This document shows positions 7,480 through 15,044 of a stretch of 17,570 nucleotides of DNA, piece by piece. Position 1 is the stretch's first letter. Each line of letters begins with the position of its first letter. The stretch comes from CAZADH01 sp964483805 (GTDB taxonomy: Bacteria > Muiribacteriota > Ozemobacteria > Ozemobacterales > Ozemobacteraceae): NCBI GenBank assembly GCA_964483805.1, contig CAZADH010000117.1, forward strand, positions 1 through 17,570, written 5' to 3'. The translations under genes and the position numbers were made by a program. A model generated the notes under the pieces. The model made no database searches and had not been told where the DNA came from. It was given only the letters and a program-made list of their open reading frames with translations.

Positions 7480-8184
7480 CTATTTGGGTTGGGCGTCACC
7501 GGGCGGAACCGCCGCCGCGTTGGTTGATGCCGCGGCAATGATCTCGACTGGCGGCTCGGAGCGTTGCGCTTTCGCGTGGCCCATGTATCCCCGCAGACTC
7601 TCGCGGCTTTCCCACAGGCCCCACAGGGCGAGAAACGCCACGACCAGCAGGTAGTCAAACCGTTCGGGCCGGAAGAACCACAGGTACGGCAGCGCCACGA
7701 GCGGCAGGGCACCGGCAGCCGACAGCGCACCGGGGTTCGTCGACAATCCCCAGAACGAGAGCCCGGCCCACAGGATGAAGCAGATCACCGCCGGCCACGG
7801 CATCAATGCTGCGACGACGCCGAACATCGTCGCCAGACCGCGACCGCCTTTGAACCCGAGGAACAGCGAATGGCAATGGCCGATGACGACCAGGGCAGCG
7901 GCAATACTGATCAGGTGCCAGTCTTTGCCGGGCGTGTTCTCGTCGAGGTGCAGCATCAGGTGCAGCAACGGCCAGACCACAAACAGCCCTTTGAGGGCAT
8001 CGATGATCGTGACCATAAGGGCCAGGCGAAAACCCAGGAGCCGAAACACTTCGTGCAGATCGGGGTTTCGGCGGTGTCCCTCGGCGAACAACGGGCCCCG
8101 ACCGCTCAACAGCGCGACGATGTGACCGGTGGGAATCGCACCGACCAGATACGCCAGCACAAAGTAGTAGATCTCCTGGCTCAT
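7480..8184 (-). CDS. PlsY-like glycerol-3-phosphate acyltransferase homologue with divergent active-site motifs
   Basis: This 234-aa polytopic membrane protein is aligned by eye with PlsY, the acyl-phosphate:glycerol-3-phosphate acyltransferase of phospholipid synthesis. The N-terminus (YLVGAIPTGHIVALLSG, residues 12-28) and the second conserved loop (GHCHSLFLGFKGGRGLAT, 102-119) fit well. The second loop is the glycine-rich glycerol-phosphate site. The first loop, usually GSGNxGATNVxR, reads EGHRRNPDLHEVFR (35-48): NP and R remain, but GATN is replaced by DLHE. The third loop, normally with conserved His, Asn and Glu, is not recognisable near WESRESLRGYMG. The C-terminus carries about 35 extra Ala/Pro-rich residues. 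It could be a paralogue with altered substrate or lost activity. Transcription appears leaderless from the promoter at 8193-8220. Confidence 0.75.
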   Translation of the reverse strand: MSQEIYYFVLAYLVGAIPTGHIVALLSGRGPLFAEGHRRNPDLHEVFRLLGFRLALMVTIIDALKGLFVVWPLLHLMLHLDENTPGKDWHLISIAAALVVIGHCHSLFLGFKGGRGLATMFGVVAALMPWPAVICFILWAGLSFWGLSTNPGALSAAGALPLVALPYLWFFRPERFDYLLVVAFLALWGLWESRESLRGYMGHAKAQRSEPPVEIIAAASTNAAAVPPGDAQPK

Positions 8185-8192
8185 GGCCCCGG

Positions 8193-8220
8193 ATTATACC
8201 GCATCGCGGCGAAAAACCAA
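8193..8220 (-). promoter_or_regulatory. Promoter for the PlsY-like gene, leaderless or nearly so
   Basis: On the minus strand TTGGTT (8220-8215), a 16-base spacer and a perfect TATAAT (8198-8193) precede the ATG (8184) by only 8 bases. The transcript would start at or beside the start codon. No Shine-Dalgarno is present in the gap, which agrees with leaderless translation. Confidence 0.65.
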
Positions 8221-8255
8221 ACGAAAGTTTCGCCGCGGCCATGCCGGCCGCCCGC

Positions 8256-8705
8256 TCAGCCCAGATCGGGAAACCGTCTGACAAACTCGGCCTCGAGCGG
8301 GTCACCAGAGCGGACCCAGAGATCAATGGTCACCCCCGGCACCCGACGAAGCTGTATCCGAAAACCGGCCCGGAAAAAGCCCCGACACCGGGACACAGTC
8401 ATTTCGGACCAGGGAAACCGCAACGGGGAATGCCCCAGTTGGAACGGCACCAACACGCCGATGACGAACGCATCCTCGAGACAGGCAATCTGGAGTATCG
8501 CGGTGTAGTCAGTCCAACCGAATCGGGCCGAACGCATACGATAGCGGGGCACCGAGCCCAGGTCCTCGGGACGCGCCGGGTAGTGCCGGGCCAAGGCTCG
8601 CCAGCCACTCAGTACCGACAGCAGTAAGACCACCGCACACCACAGTAAGATGACCAGCAGCGGACACACGATGACCAACCAGGGCAGCAGTGCTTGTTTG
8701 TCCAT
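8256..8705 (-). CDS. Small single-pass membrane protein of unknown function
   Basis: The product has 149 residues. One long hydrophobic segment (about residues 6-33, LLPWLVIVCPLLVILLWCAVVLLL) anchors it. A soluble part of about 110 residues follows, containing GWRALARHYPA, PLRFPWSEMTV and GVTIDLWV. This beta-rich pattern suggests a small PH-like or barrel fold, but that is a guess. The longer open frame reaches 8804, but the ATG at 8705 has AGGAG ten bases upstream and gives a sensible membrane protein. It is transcribed toward the PlsY-like gene, with 71 bases between, and divergently from the cyclase operon. Confidence 0.75.
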   Translation of the reverse strand: MDKQALLPWLVIVCPLLVILLWCAVVLLLSVLSGWRALARHYPARPEDLGSVPRYRMRSARFGWTDYTAILQIACLEDAFVIGVLVPFQLGHSPLRFPWSEMTVSRCRGFFRAGFRIQLRRVPGVTIDLWVRSGDPLEAEFVRRFPDLG

Positions 8706-8882
8706 CGACTTCGATCTCCTGCATGACCCTCCTCGGCAACGAGGAGCCAGGGCGCATGATATACATCTTAAGTATTTACGCAGTTTCACCAGACAGAGGA
8801 CCAATCGGAAGCCTCCCTCTATGATACCCTATGTAACAAGTCGAGCCATCGTTCGCGGTTCGCCTTCACAGCGAGAGCTTTC
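8706..8882. promoter_or_regulatory. Divergent intergenic region between the small membrane protein and the cyclase operon
   Basis: The region contains an A/T-rich patch (8758-8779) with the palindrome CTTAAG and a half-match (TTTAC-GCA-GTTTC, 8775-8787) to the recurring palindrome of this window. A TATGAT at 8820-8825 could be a -10 box for the cyclases, but I see no matching -35 box. The promoter assignment is weak. Confidence 0.35.
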
Positions 8883-11855
8883 GTGTCCGAGCACCCTCAT
8901 AATACTGACGGCCCTGCACAACCGACGCAGCGTTCCACCTGGCCAGTCGTCGGGCTTTTGTTGTTGCTGGCGTTGCCGTGGCCGGCGTTGTGGGTGCGCC
9001 TCGGCACCCTGGCGCAGCAAGAACGCGACTATCTCGACGCCAATGACCGTCAGGCGTTGCTGACCGCGCAAGAGGATTTCTTTCGCCGACTCGATCCGGT
9101 CGACTACCTGCGGCGGCTGCAAAGGCGACTCGACCTTGACGAGGGTCTCTTGCATCCCACGAATGGCGAGATCTGCCCGACACCCTCCGGGGTCGATCCA
9201 CGCATCATCGATGCAGGCTTCGCCGAGCGCCGCCGGCGGCGGCTCGAACAGGAGATCGGTTCCAGTCCGCTCATCGTCGTCGCTGCCGATTGCGATCTGC
9301 GGCAGGTCTGGTGGAGTGCCGAGCCCGGGTTCGCCGCCAGGATCGGACCCGAGAAGATGCACCGACTGGTGACCATGCTCGCCTGGCTGGGCGTGATCGA
9401 TGCGACCTACCGCTGGATCGCCTCCTCCGCCCATGAGTTGATAGACCGGACCGATGTCGCCCGGCGCTTCGGCTTCTCCTCATTCAAGGAGTTTCGCACC
9501 ACGGTTGGCCGTGAAGTGTTTGGGGAGTTCTGGAACTCCGCCCTGTCGGGCGAGATCCATCAGGGATACTCCGATTTGCTGGGCGGCCAGCGGATCTACG
9601 CTTGCCATCGCGAGTTGCTCTCGATGGCGAGACACCCGTGTTCCGTCATGGGCAACTACCTCTCGATCATCGCCGACCAGTCGTTGTCGCGCGAACGGGT
9701 GCTGGCCTCGGCCCTCGCCGTCGAAGCGACAACCACCACGACCATCGCACGGCGATTGATCGATCGCCCGGACGGCATGGCCCTTGGGATGCGGCGCCAT
9801 GACCACGCGCTGTCGTTCGTCGGTGCGCTGCCCCCCGACGCGATTTCGACGGCGGGATCCCAAACCGGCAGCGGCACCTGTATCGAGATGGCGATCGTGC
9901 GCGACCCGAGCGCGCAACTGTTTGCCAAGGCACACCAGGGACTCGAGTTGGTCGGTCTGATCAGCGCGCTGGCCTTGGGTCTGGGCATCTGGCGTTGGCG
10001 ACAGGCGCGGGCACTGCCGACGCTCGGTGTGCGCCACCAACTGATCGCAATGGTCGCACTGGTGGTGGTGTTGCCCCTCGCCACTCTGGGTGTGCTCACG
10101 GTTTCGCTGGCCCGAGATCTCGAACGGGAGTTGCCGGAGCACCTGCTCGCTGAGGCGCGCCAACACGCGCAATATCTGGCCGGACGTTTACGCGAGACCG
10201 AGGATCAGACACTTCTCATCACCTGGCGGATGAAACGCGCCCTGCAGAAGTCGGTGGTCAGCCAGACCGGTGACTGGCGCGTGATGCTCGATCGCATCAG
10301 AAGCGTGCACAAAGCGCTCGACAGCGGCTGCCTGGTGCTGCGGGACGGCAGCCAACGGTGGTGGCCGCGCCGCCCGAGCGACGGCACCGATCAGTTCCAC
10401 TCTGCGGTCGGCCGCACCCTCATCACCGGCCTGTGCCCCAACGAGAAACAAATGTCCGAGACCCGGGATCTGCTGCGGGACGACGTCATCGACGACTTCT
10501 GGCAACTCCATCAGGCCAATCTCTCGTTGGCCCAGGAAAGCCTGCTCAGCCGTCACATCTTCTCATTGGCCGAAAACCAGCGCATGAGCTTCATGGTCAT
10601 TGGTGACACGGCCTCCTCGCCGCCCCGCGCCGTGGGCCTCTTTCGCCTGCACTCATACAAGGTTCCGACCATGTTTTTGAACCGCTGCGCGGGAACCGCG
10701 CACTTCCCACTTCACGTCGGTTTGAACAGTCCGTATGCCGAAACGAAATACGCAGTATTTCCCATGGTCATCATCGGCAACAAGAACGAGGCGTGGCCGG
10801 CTCAGGCCGCTTTCGACCGCGACCTGAGCAGCATGCTCGACGAGCAGTCACGCAACCGGGTATCGGCGGTGATCCGCCGCCAGACTGCCGACGGCTGGTT
10901 GGTCCAGCTCTGGGAACGCGCCGGCGCCAGCTTCTTCTCGGTCGCGGCGACCGTACGTGTCACTCTGCCGGCCTGGGTCTGGCATTTCGGCGTGCCGGCA
11001 CTGGTACTATTTACATTGTATTCCTTTGTTCTCGCCCTGCTCATGGCCGACATGCTCTCGTATCTCTTCCTCGATCCGATCCGCGCCCTGACCGAGGGTT
11101 CGCGCACTCTGGCCGGTGGTGCGTGGGCGGCCCGGGTCACCGTCGCCTCGACCGATGAGTTCGCGGTGGTCGCCGGCGCCTTCAATCGCATGGCCGAGGC
11201 CGTCCAACAGCGGGAGCGACTGCGCCGGTTTCTGCCNNNNNNNNNNGGGCGGCTGTTCGAGCGGGTCACCCGCGACGGCGGGAGTGACGGACGTGAGACG
11301 CGCGAGACCACTGCGGCCATCATTCTTGCCGCCGACATCCGCGGGTTCACGATGCTCAGCGAGCAGGTGGCGCCCGACCGCCTCGTCGAAGCACTCAACG
11401 ACTACTTCACGGGCATGGAGGACGCGATCGCCCGGCACGGCGGCACGGTGCTCAAGCTGATCGGCGACGCCATCGTCGCCGTGTTCTATGCCGACGCCGC
11501 CGGCCGTCTGCCAATCGAACCCGCGCTCGCCGCGGCCCGTGACATGCGCCGCTTTCTGGCCCGGTTCAACGAAACCCGCACGCTTGCCGGCCTTTTCACC
11601 ATCGAGAACGGCATCGGTCTCGCGGGCGGCCCGGTGTTGTCGGTCGAATTGGGGGGCACCGACGGCCGCCGCGAGTTCACGGTCATCGGTCCGCCGGTGC
11701 GGGACGCCGCCCGCCTCGAGGCACAGAGTGCTCTCTGCCACCAGTCCCGCATCGTCGTGGCACCACGACTTGCCGACCTTCTGCCCGTCTCAGCCCGGAT
11801 TGGCCCGGTGCCCGGGATGGCGCCCAACGATGCCGGGATCGAGGTGACGTTGTGA
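8883..11855 (+). CDS. Receptor-type class III nucleotide cyclase A (metal-site partner)
   Basis: This 990-aa protein starts at a GTG (weak ribosome site GAGAG). Order: membrane segment 1 (about 21-40), extracytoplasmic sensor 1 (to about 355), membrane segments 2 and 3 (about 358-374 and 385-408), sensor 2 (to about 695), membrane segment 4 (about 700-725), HAMP linker (about 726-780, DPIRALTEGSRTLAGG to AFNRMAEAVQQRERLRRFL), then the catalytic domain. The domain keeps both metal aspartates, D818 in ADIRGFT and D862 in KLIGD, plus K858 and T933, which suit ATP. The transition-state Asn is replaced: VRDAAR has R940 there, while R944 is kept. The N run at 11237-11246 removes residues 786-788; codon 785 must be Pro. 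The stop overlaps the start of the second cyclase (GTGA), so the two should be made in equal amounts. It probably makes cAMP only together with cyclase B. Confidence 0.92.
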   Translation: MSEHPHNTDGPAQPTQRSTWPVVGLLLLLALPWPALWVRLGTLAQQERDYLDANDRQALLTAQEDFFRRLDPVDYLRRLQRRLDLDEGLLHPTNGEICPTPSGVDPRIIDAGFAERRRRRLEQEIGSSPLIVVAADCDLRQVWWSAEPGFAARIGPEKMHRLVTMLAWLGVIDATYRWIASSAHELIDRTDVARRFGFSSFKEFRTTVGREVFGEFWNSALSGEIHQGYSDLLGGQRIYACHRELLSMARHPCSVMGNYLSIIADQSLSRERVLASALAVEATTTTTIARRLIDRPDGMALGMRRHDHALSFVGALPPDAISTAGSQTGSGTCIEMAIVRDPSAQLFAKAHQGLELVGLISALALGLGIWRWRQARALPTLGVRHQLIAMVALVVVLPLATLGVLTVSLARDLERELPEHLLAEARQHAQYLAGRLRETEDQTLLITWRMKRALQKSVVSQTGDWRVMLDRIRSVHKALDSGCLVLRDGSQRWWPRRPSDGTDQFHSAVGRTLITGLCPNEKQMSETRDLLRDDVIDDFWQLHQANLSLAQESLLSRHIFSLAENQRMSFMVIGDTASSPPRAVGLFRLHSYKVPTMFLNRCAGTAHFPLHVGLNSPYAETKYAVFPMVIIGNKNEAWPAQAAFDRDLSSMLDEQSRNRVSAVIRRQTADGWLVQLWERAGASFFSVAATVRVTLPAWVWHFGVPALVLFTLYSFVLALLMADMLSYLFLDPIRALTEGSRTLAGGAWAARVTVASTDEFAVVAGAFNRMAEAVQQRERLRRFLXXXXGRLFERVTRDGGSDGRETRETTAAIILAADIRGFTMLSEQVAPDRLVEALNDYFTGMEDAIARHGGTVLKLIGDAIVAVFYADAAGRLPIEPALAAARDMRRFLARFNETRTLAGLFTIENGIGLAGGPVLSVELGGTDGRREFTVIGPPVRDAARLEAQSALCHQSRIVVAPRLADLLPVSARIGPVPGMAPNDAGIEVTL
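10747..10759. repeat. WWTACNNNGTAWW palindromic island inside cyclase A
   Basis: AATAC-GCA-GTATT, extended to a perfect 7+3+7 dyad (GAAATAC-GCA-GTATTTC, 10745-10761). Codon-aligned as TAC GCA GTA. Confidence 0.6.
11010..11022. repeat. WWTACNNNGTAWW palindromic island inside cyclase A, second copy
   Basis: TTTAC-ATT-GTATT, inside the fourth membrane segment. It is in a different codon phase from most copies, which argues against a purely protein-level cause. Confidence 0.5.
11237..11246. other. Run of 10 N inside cyclase A
   Basis: Unresolved bases between the HAMP linker and the catalytic domain. With ten bases the frame is kept. The preceding CC fixes codon 785 as Pro, which suits the FLP segment common before class III cyclase domains. 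Confidence 0.9.
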
Positions 11856-14833
11856 GCGGCCACGCCACGCCGGTTTCGCGGGCAGACTGCCGACCCCCGC
11901 TCTGGTTGGCATTTTGCGGGTGGCTCACCTTCGTGCTCGCCCCGGCGCTGCTCTTGTGGGTCACCATCCAACGCGGCGTCGCGCTCGAAGAAGACCGACT
12001 GCGCATCGATCGCACCGGCCTGCTCACCCAGGAGTATGAGGCCTTCCGCCGCGAACTGGAGACCCCCGGTTATGTCGAACGCCGGTTGGGCGACACCCTG
12101 CGCGAGCTGTGGTCAACCAGCGGATCGGGAACGACCCTACTCGCCCGTTGCGTGCACCCCGGTGCCCGGCGCGACCTCTGGCGTCACCTGCAACGACGGG
12201 CCGGGGTACCGGTGCTGGGTGTGGCCTGGCATGGCCCCGACACCGGCGATTGCTGGATTCACCAGCGGTCCGACTGGCCGGAACCGCTGCCACGCCGGGC
12301 CCTGCTGCGGTTCATGGCCGTCGCCAACCAGCAACACCTCCGACGCTCCGCCTCTGCCAGGAAAAATCGGGACGGCGCCGAGATCGCCACGGTCCGGCGC
12401 GACACCGCAGCGTCGCGCAGCTTTCTGGCTCTCACTCTCGGTGACGTGGTGCGCGCCCAGGTCGTGCCGGGGCGGTGTGCCGTTTTGATCAGTCCCCGTT
12501 TCGGCGGGGGCCGCATCTATGTGTATTACCATGTATTTACTGTGGGAACGAGCGGGGATGCCCCCATCGCCGGCGGCTGTCTGGTGGTCGTGCGGGAACG
12601 CGATCTCGCCGCCCGCGCCATCCTGCAGGAGGTGTCTCGTCGGTCACTCACCCCAGGACTCCAGCGGGGCTGGCACATCGTCGCCGCCGAACAAGGCAAG
12701 CGCTGGATGCGGCGCGATGGGGCGCTGCCGATCACGGTCAACACCACGACGGGACGGGTGATGGTCGGACGTCCCGGTCCGTGGTTCTCCCACCTGCTCG
12801 CCAGCCGCGGCACCTTCCACTCCCGATCCGGTACCGAGCGATTCGTGCTCACGGTCCGCATCGCAGCGGCGGCCCTCGAGCATCCGTGGCACCCACACCT
12901 GGGCGCATGCCGCTCCGGTCTGACCGCCATGGTCCTGCTGGGCGGCGTGCTGTTTCTCCACCTCGGGCTGTACGGGTTCGGCACTTCGTCGCGACTGGCG
13001 CACAAGATCGCTCTGGGCAGCCTGGTTGCCGCCTGTTTCCCAGTGCTCCTCCTCACCGTCGGCCTGTTCATCTACGGACAATCCCAGGAGAGCCGCATCC
13101 TGCGCACCGTCGTGTCGCGGCTGCAGTTCGGCCAACAGGTGCTCGACCGGCTGGTGCGCCAACACATCGTCGATCTCGGGCAACAACTCATGGTTGCCGG
13201 TGACCGGCTGACCGGATCGGAACTGCAATACGACATATTGCGCCCACGTATCCGCACCACGCTGGCAGAGCTGCCGGTGCAGGACGTGTTCGGCCTGGGC
13301 GCTGATGGGCAGACTTTTCACCTCATCCTCACCCAGCGCGAGTTGCGCCCCGAGCCTCGTTCGATCGAGACCGCCATGGCCGAGGTGGCCCGCACCTACG
13401 CCCGTGGACTGCAGGCGGCCCAGAACCTGCCTGGGTTCGCCAGCGACAGCTCGCTCCTTGGGATCCAGATCGATCTCAACAGCGTCGGCGACTTTCTGGC
13501 GCGCCCCGGGCGGATCATGCCCTACCGGGTTCTCGGCCAGGACCACTACCTCGCCGCCCTCCCCGTCCACGGGTCGATTGGCCCCAATGGTGCACGCACC
13601 ACCATCGCACTCCTCGTCCGCTTCAACGAGAGCGACATTCTCGACCACTTTCTGCGCCAGCACCGACCGCTGCTGCAGTCGCTGCACGACCGCCTCGAGG
13701 AATGGCAACTGCGGGTCGCCGTGCTCTCGACCGACCGCTACGATGAAACCGGCATGCCCGCCGTCCTCGACGAGGGCGACCCCGGGGCCTGCCGCCCGCT
13801 CGTCCGCCTGATCGATGCCTGGCCGGATCCGGGTGAGACCATCACCTTCTCCCGCGTCAACGCCGACCGGCGGGCCCTCGTCTCGGCCCTTCGTCTGCCG
13901 CGTATGCCAGCCCTCATTCTCACCTGGGCCGAGGCCCCGCAACGCGCCGATTCGGCTGCCACCTGGTGCGGACTCATGATTTATATTGTATTGCTTGTTC
14001 TCGCCGTCTTCGCCGCCATGAACCAGGCCTTCCACGACCCGGTTCTTCGCCTCGCTCACGTGGCCACCGAGGTTGCCGACGGCCGCTATCCCGACAAGGT
14101 CGACATTGGCGGCGGCCGGGAACTGCGCGACCTGGGCGTCACCTTCGCCGGCCTCATTCAGGTGCTGCGACACCGCGACGAACTGGCCCATTTCGTGTCC
14201 GATGAGGTCCTCACCGCCGTGCGCGAGGATTCCGAGAAGAACCTGGCCCCGGGCGGCGAACTGACCGAGGTCACCGTCGTCTTCGCCGGCCTGCAAGGAT
14301 TCAAGAGTTGGGTCACCAACGCTCCGGCGGAAACGGCCGTGCAGGTGCTCGATACGCTGCTCGCCGCTGGCGCCACCATCGTGCGGCGCCACGGCGGTAG
14401 CCTCGACAAAATTGTCGAGGACACCTTGATGGCCGTGTTTCGCGACCGGCCCGACGCCGAGAACCACGCGGTGCGAGCCGTCCATGCCGCCCTGGCCCTG
14501 CGCCGACAACTGCCCGAACTGCTCGCCCCCATTGCCGGGGCCACCGGGCCGCGCATCCCCGAGATCGGCATCGCCAGTGGTTCTGTGCTCTCGGGCCGGA
14601 TCGGCTCGCGTCGCGGCACCCTTGATTTCTCGGTGATCGGCAACGCCGTCAACCTCGCCTCGCGTTTCAAAGGGCAGGCACACCGGGCCGCCACCACGCA
14701 GATCGTCGTTGCCCCGGCCACCTTACGTCTCCTGCGCGGTCGGGCGCGGGTGCAGTTCATCGCCCGCGTCGATATCAAAGGTCGCACCCGCACTTTCCCA
14801 TTGTACGAACTGCAGGAGATGCGCGACCTCTAG
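11852..14833 (+). CDS. Receptor-type class III nucleotide cyclase B (transition-state partner)
   Basis: This 993-aa protein starts at a GTG that overlaps the stop of cyclase A, with GAGGTGA just upstream. It has the same layout as A: membrane segment 1 (about 17-38), sensor 1, membrane segments 2 and 3 (about 358-374 and 385-408), sensor 2, membrane segment 4 (about 708-726), a HAMP-like linker (DPVLRLAHVATEVADGRYPDK) and a cyclase domain. Here the first metal Asp is missing: the usual ADxxGF reads AGLQGF with G813. The second Asp (D857 in KIVED), the base-contacting K853, S927, and the transition-state N934 and R938 (VNLASR) are all kept. Alone it should be inactive. Paired with cyclase A it supplies exactly what A lacks. 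The sensors of A and B share architecture but little obvious sequence, so they may read different signals. Confidence 0.92.
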   Translation: MSGHATPVSRADCRPPLWLAFCGWLTFVLAPALLLWVTIQRGVALEEDRLRIDRTGLLTQEYEAFRRELETPGYVERRLGDTLRELWSTSGSGTTLLARCVHPGARRDLWRHLQRRAGVPVLGVAWHGPDTGDCWIHQRSDWPEPLPRRALLRFMAVANQQHLRRSASARKNRDGAEIATVRRDTAASRSFLALTLGDVVRAQVVPGRCAVLISPRFGGGRIYVYYHVFTVGTSGDAPIAGGCLVVVRERDLAARAILQEVSRRSLTPGLQRGWHIVAAEQGKRWMRRDGALPITVNTTTGRVMVGRPGPWFSHLLASRGTFHSRSGTERFVLTVRIAAAALEHPWHPHLGACRSGLTAMVLLGGVLFLHLGLYGFGTSSRLAHKIALGSLVAACFPVLLLTVGLFIYGQSQESRILRTVVSRLQFGQQVLDRLVRQHIVDLGQQLMVAGDRLTGSELQYDILRPRIRTTLAELPVQDVFGLGADGQTFHLILTQRELRPEPRSIETAMAEVARTYARGLQAAQNLPGFASDSSLLGIQIDLNSVGDFLARPGRIMPYRVLGQDHYLAALPVHGSIGPNGARTTIALLVRFNESDILDHFLRQHRPLLQSLHDRLEEWQLRVAVLSTDRYDETGMPAVLDEGDPGACRPLVRLIDAWPDPGETITFSRVNADRRALVSALRLPRMPALILTWAEAPQRADSAATWCGLMIYIVLLVLAVFAAMNQAFHDPVLRLAHVATEVADGRYPDKVDIGGGRELRDLGVTFAGLIQVLRHRDELAHFVSDEVLTAVREDSEKNLAPGGELTEVTVVFAGLQGFKSWVTNAPAETAVQVLDTLLAAGATIVRRHGGSLDKIVEDTLMAVFRDRPDAENHAVRAVHAALALRRQLPELLAPIAGATGPRIPEIGIASGSVLSGRIGSRRGTLDFSVIGNAVNLASRFKGQAHRAATTQIVVAPATLRLLRGRARVQFIARVDIKGRTRTFPLYELQEMRDL
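12525..12537. repeat. WWTACNNNGTAWW palindromic island inside cyclase B
   Basis: ATTAC-CAT-GTATT, codon-aligned as TAC CAT GTA, in an A/T-rich run that continues to 12540. Confidence 0.5.
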
Positions 14834-14953
14834 CGCCGGACCATCATCGGCTCGACACCGGTCGTCTGTACTGCCCGCCCCCTATCGGCCAACCTCGCAA
14901 CCCTCGCGGGCAAACCATGCAAGGCCGCTTCCACAGCCGATCGCACTGGACAC

Positions 14954-14982
14954 TTGACATCGTGTTGAATCGACACTATACT
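14954..14982 (+). promoter_or_regulatory. Near-consensus sigma70 promoter for the phosphatase-kinase operon
   Basis: A perfect TTGACA (14954-14959), a 17-base spacer and TATACT (14977-14982). Transcription should start near 14989. So strong a promoter usually needs control, and a dyad covers its -10 box. Confidence 0.85.
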
Positions 14983-14989
14983 TAGTGTC
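14972..14989. promoter_or_regulatory. Dyad operator over the -10 box and transcription start
   Basis: GACACTA-TACT-TAGTGTC is a perfect 7-bp inverted repeat with a 4-base centre. A further GTGT half-element lies at 14962-14965 in the spacer. A protein bound here would block RNA polymerase, so a repressor site is likely. I do not recognise the regulator. Confidence 0.6.
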
Positions 14990-15044
14990 AGAAGAACACA
15001 AAAAAAGCGTCACAGACAACGACAAGCGATTGGGGGAGGCAACC

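Larger units (their letters stand above)
14834..15044. other. Intergenic region between cyclase B and the phosphatase gene
   Basis: The first 120 bases show no gene and no clear terminator. The rest holds the promoter and operator listed separately and an A-rich leader with eight A in nine bases (14999-15006 region). The open frame continues up to a GTG at 14985, but that codon lies upstream of the expected transcription start. Confidence 0.5.

Noticed and set aside
8509..8766. An overlapping minus-strand frame with a good SD (GAGGAGG) before an internal ATG
   Set aside because: The other frame, starting at 8705, gives a clear membrane segment and a sensible protein; this one has no hydrophobic or conserved pattern.
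12644..14683. A 679-codon minus-strand frame antisense to cyclase B
   Set aside because: It mirrors the cyclase frame, has no recognisable domain and no ribosome site.
14985..15044. GTG at 14985 as the start of the phosphatase
   Set aside because: It lies only two bases after the -10 box, upstream of the expected transcription start, and has no ribosome site; the ATG at 15045 has a strong one.
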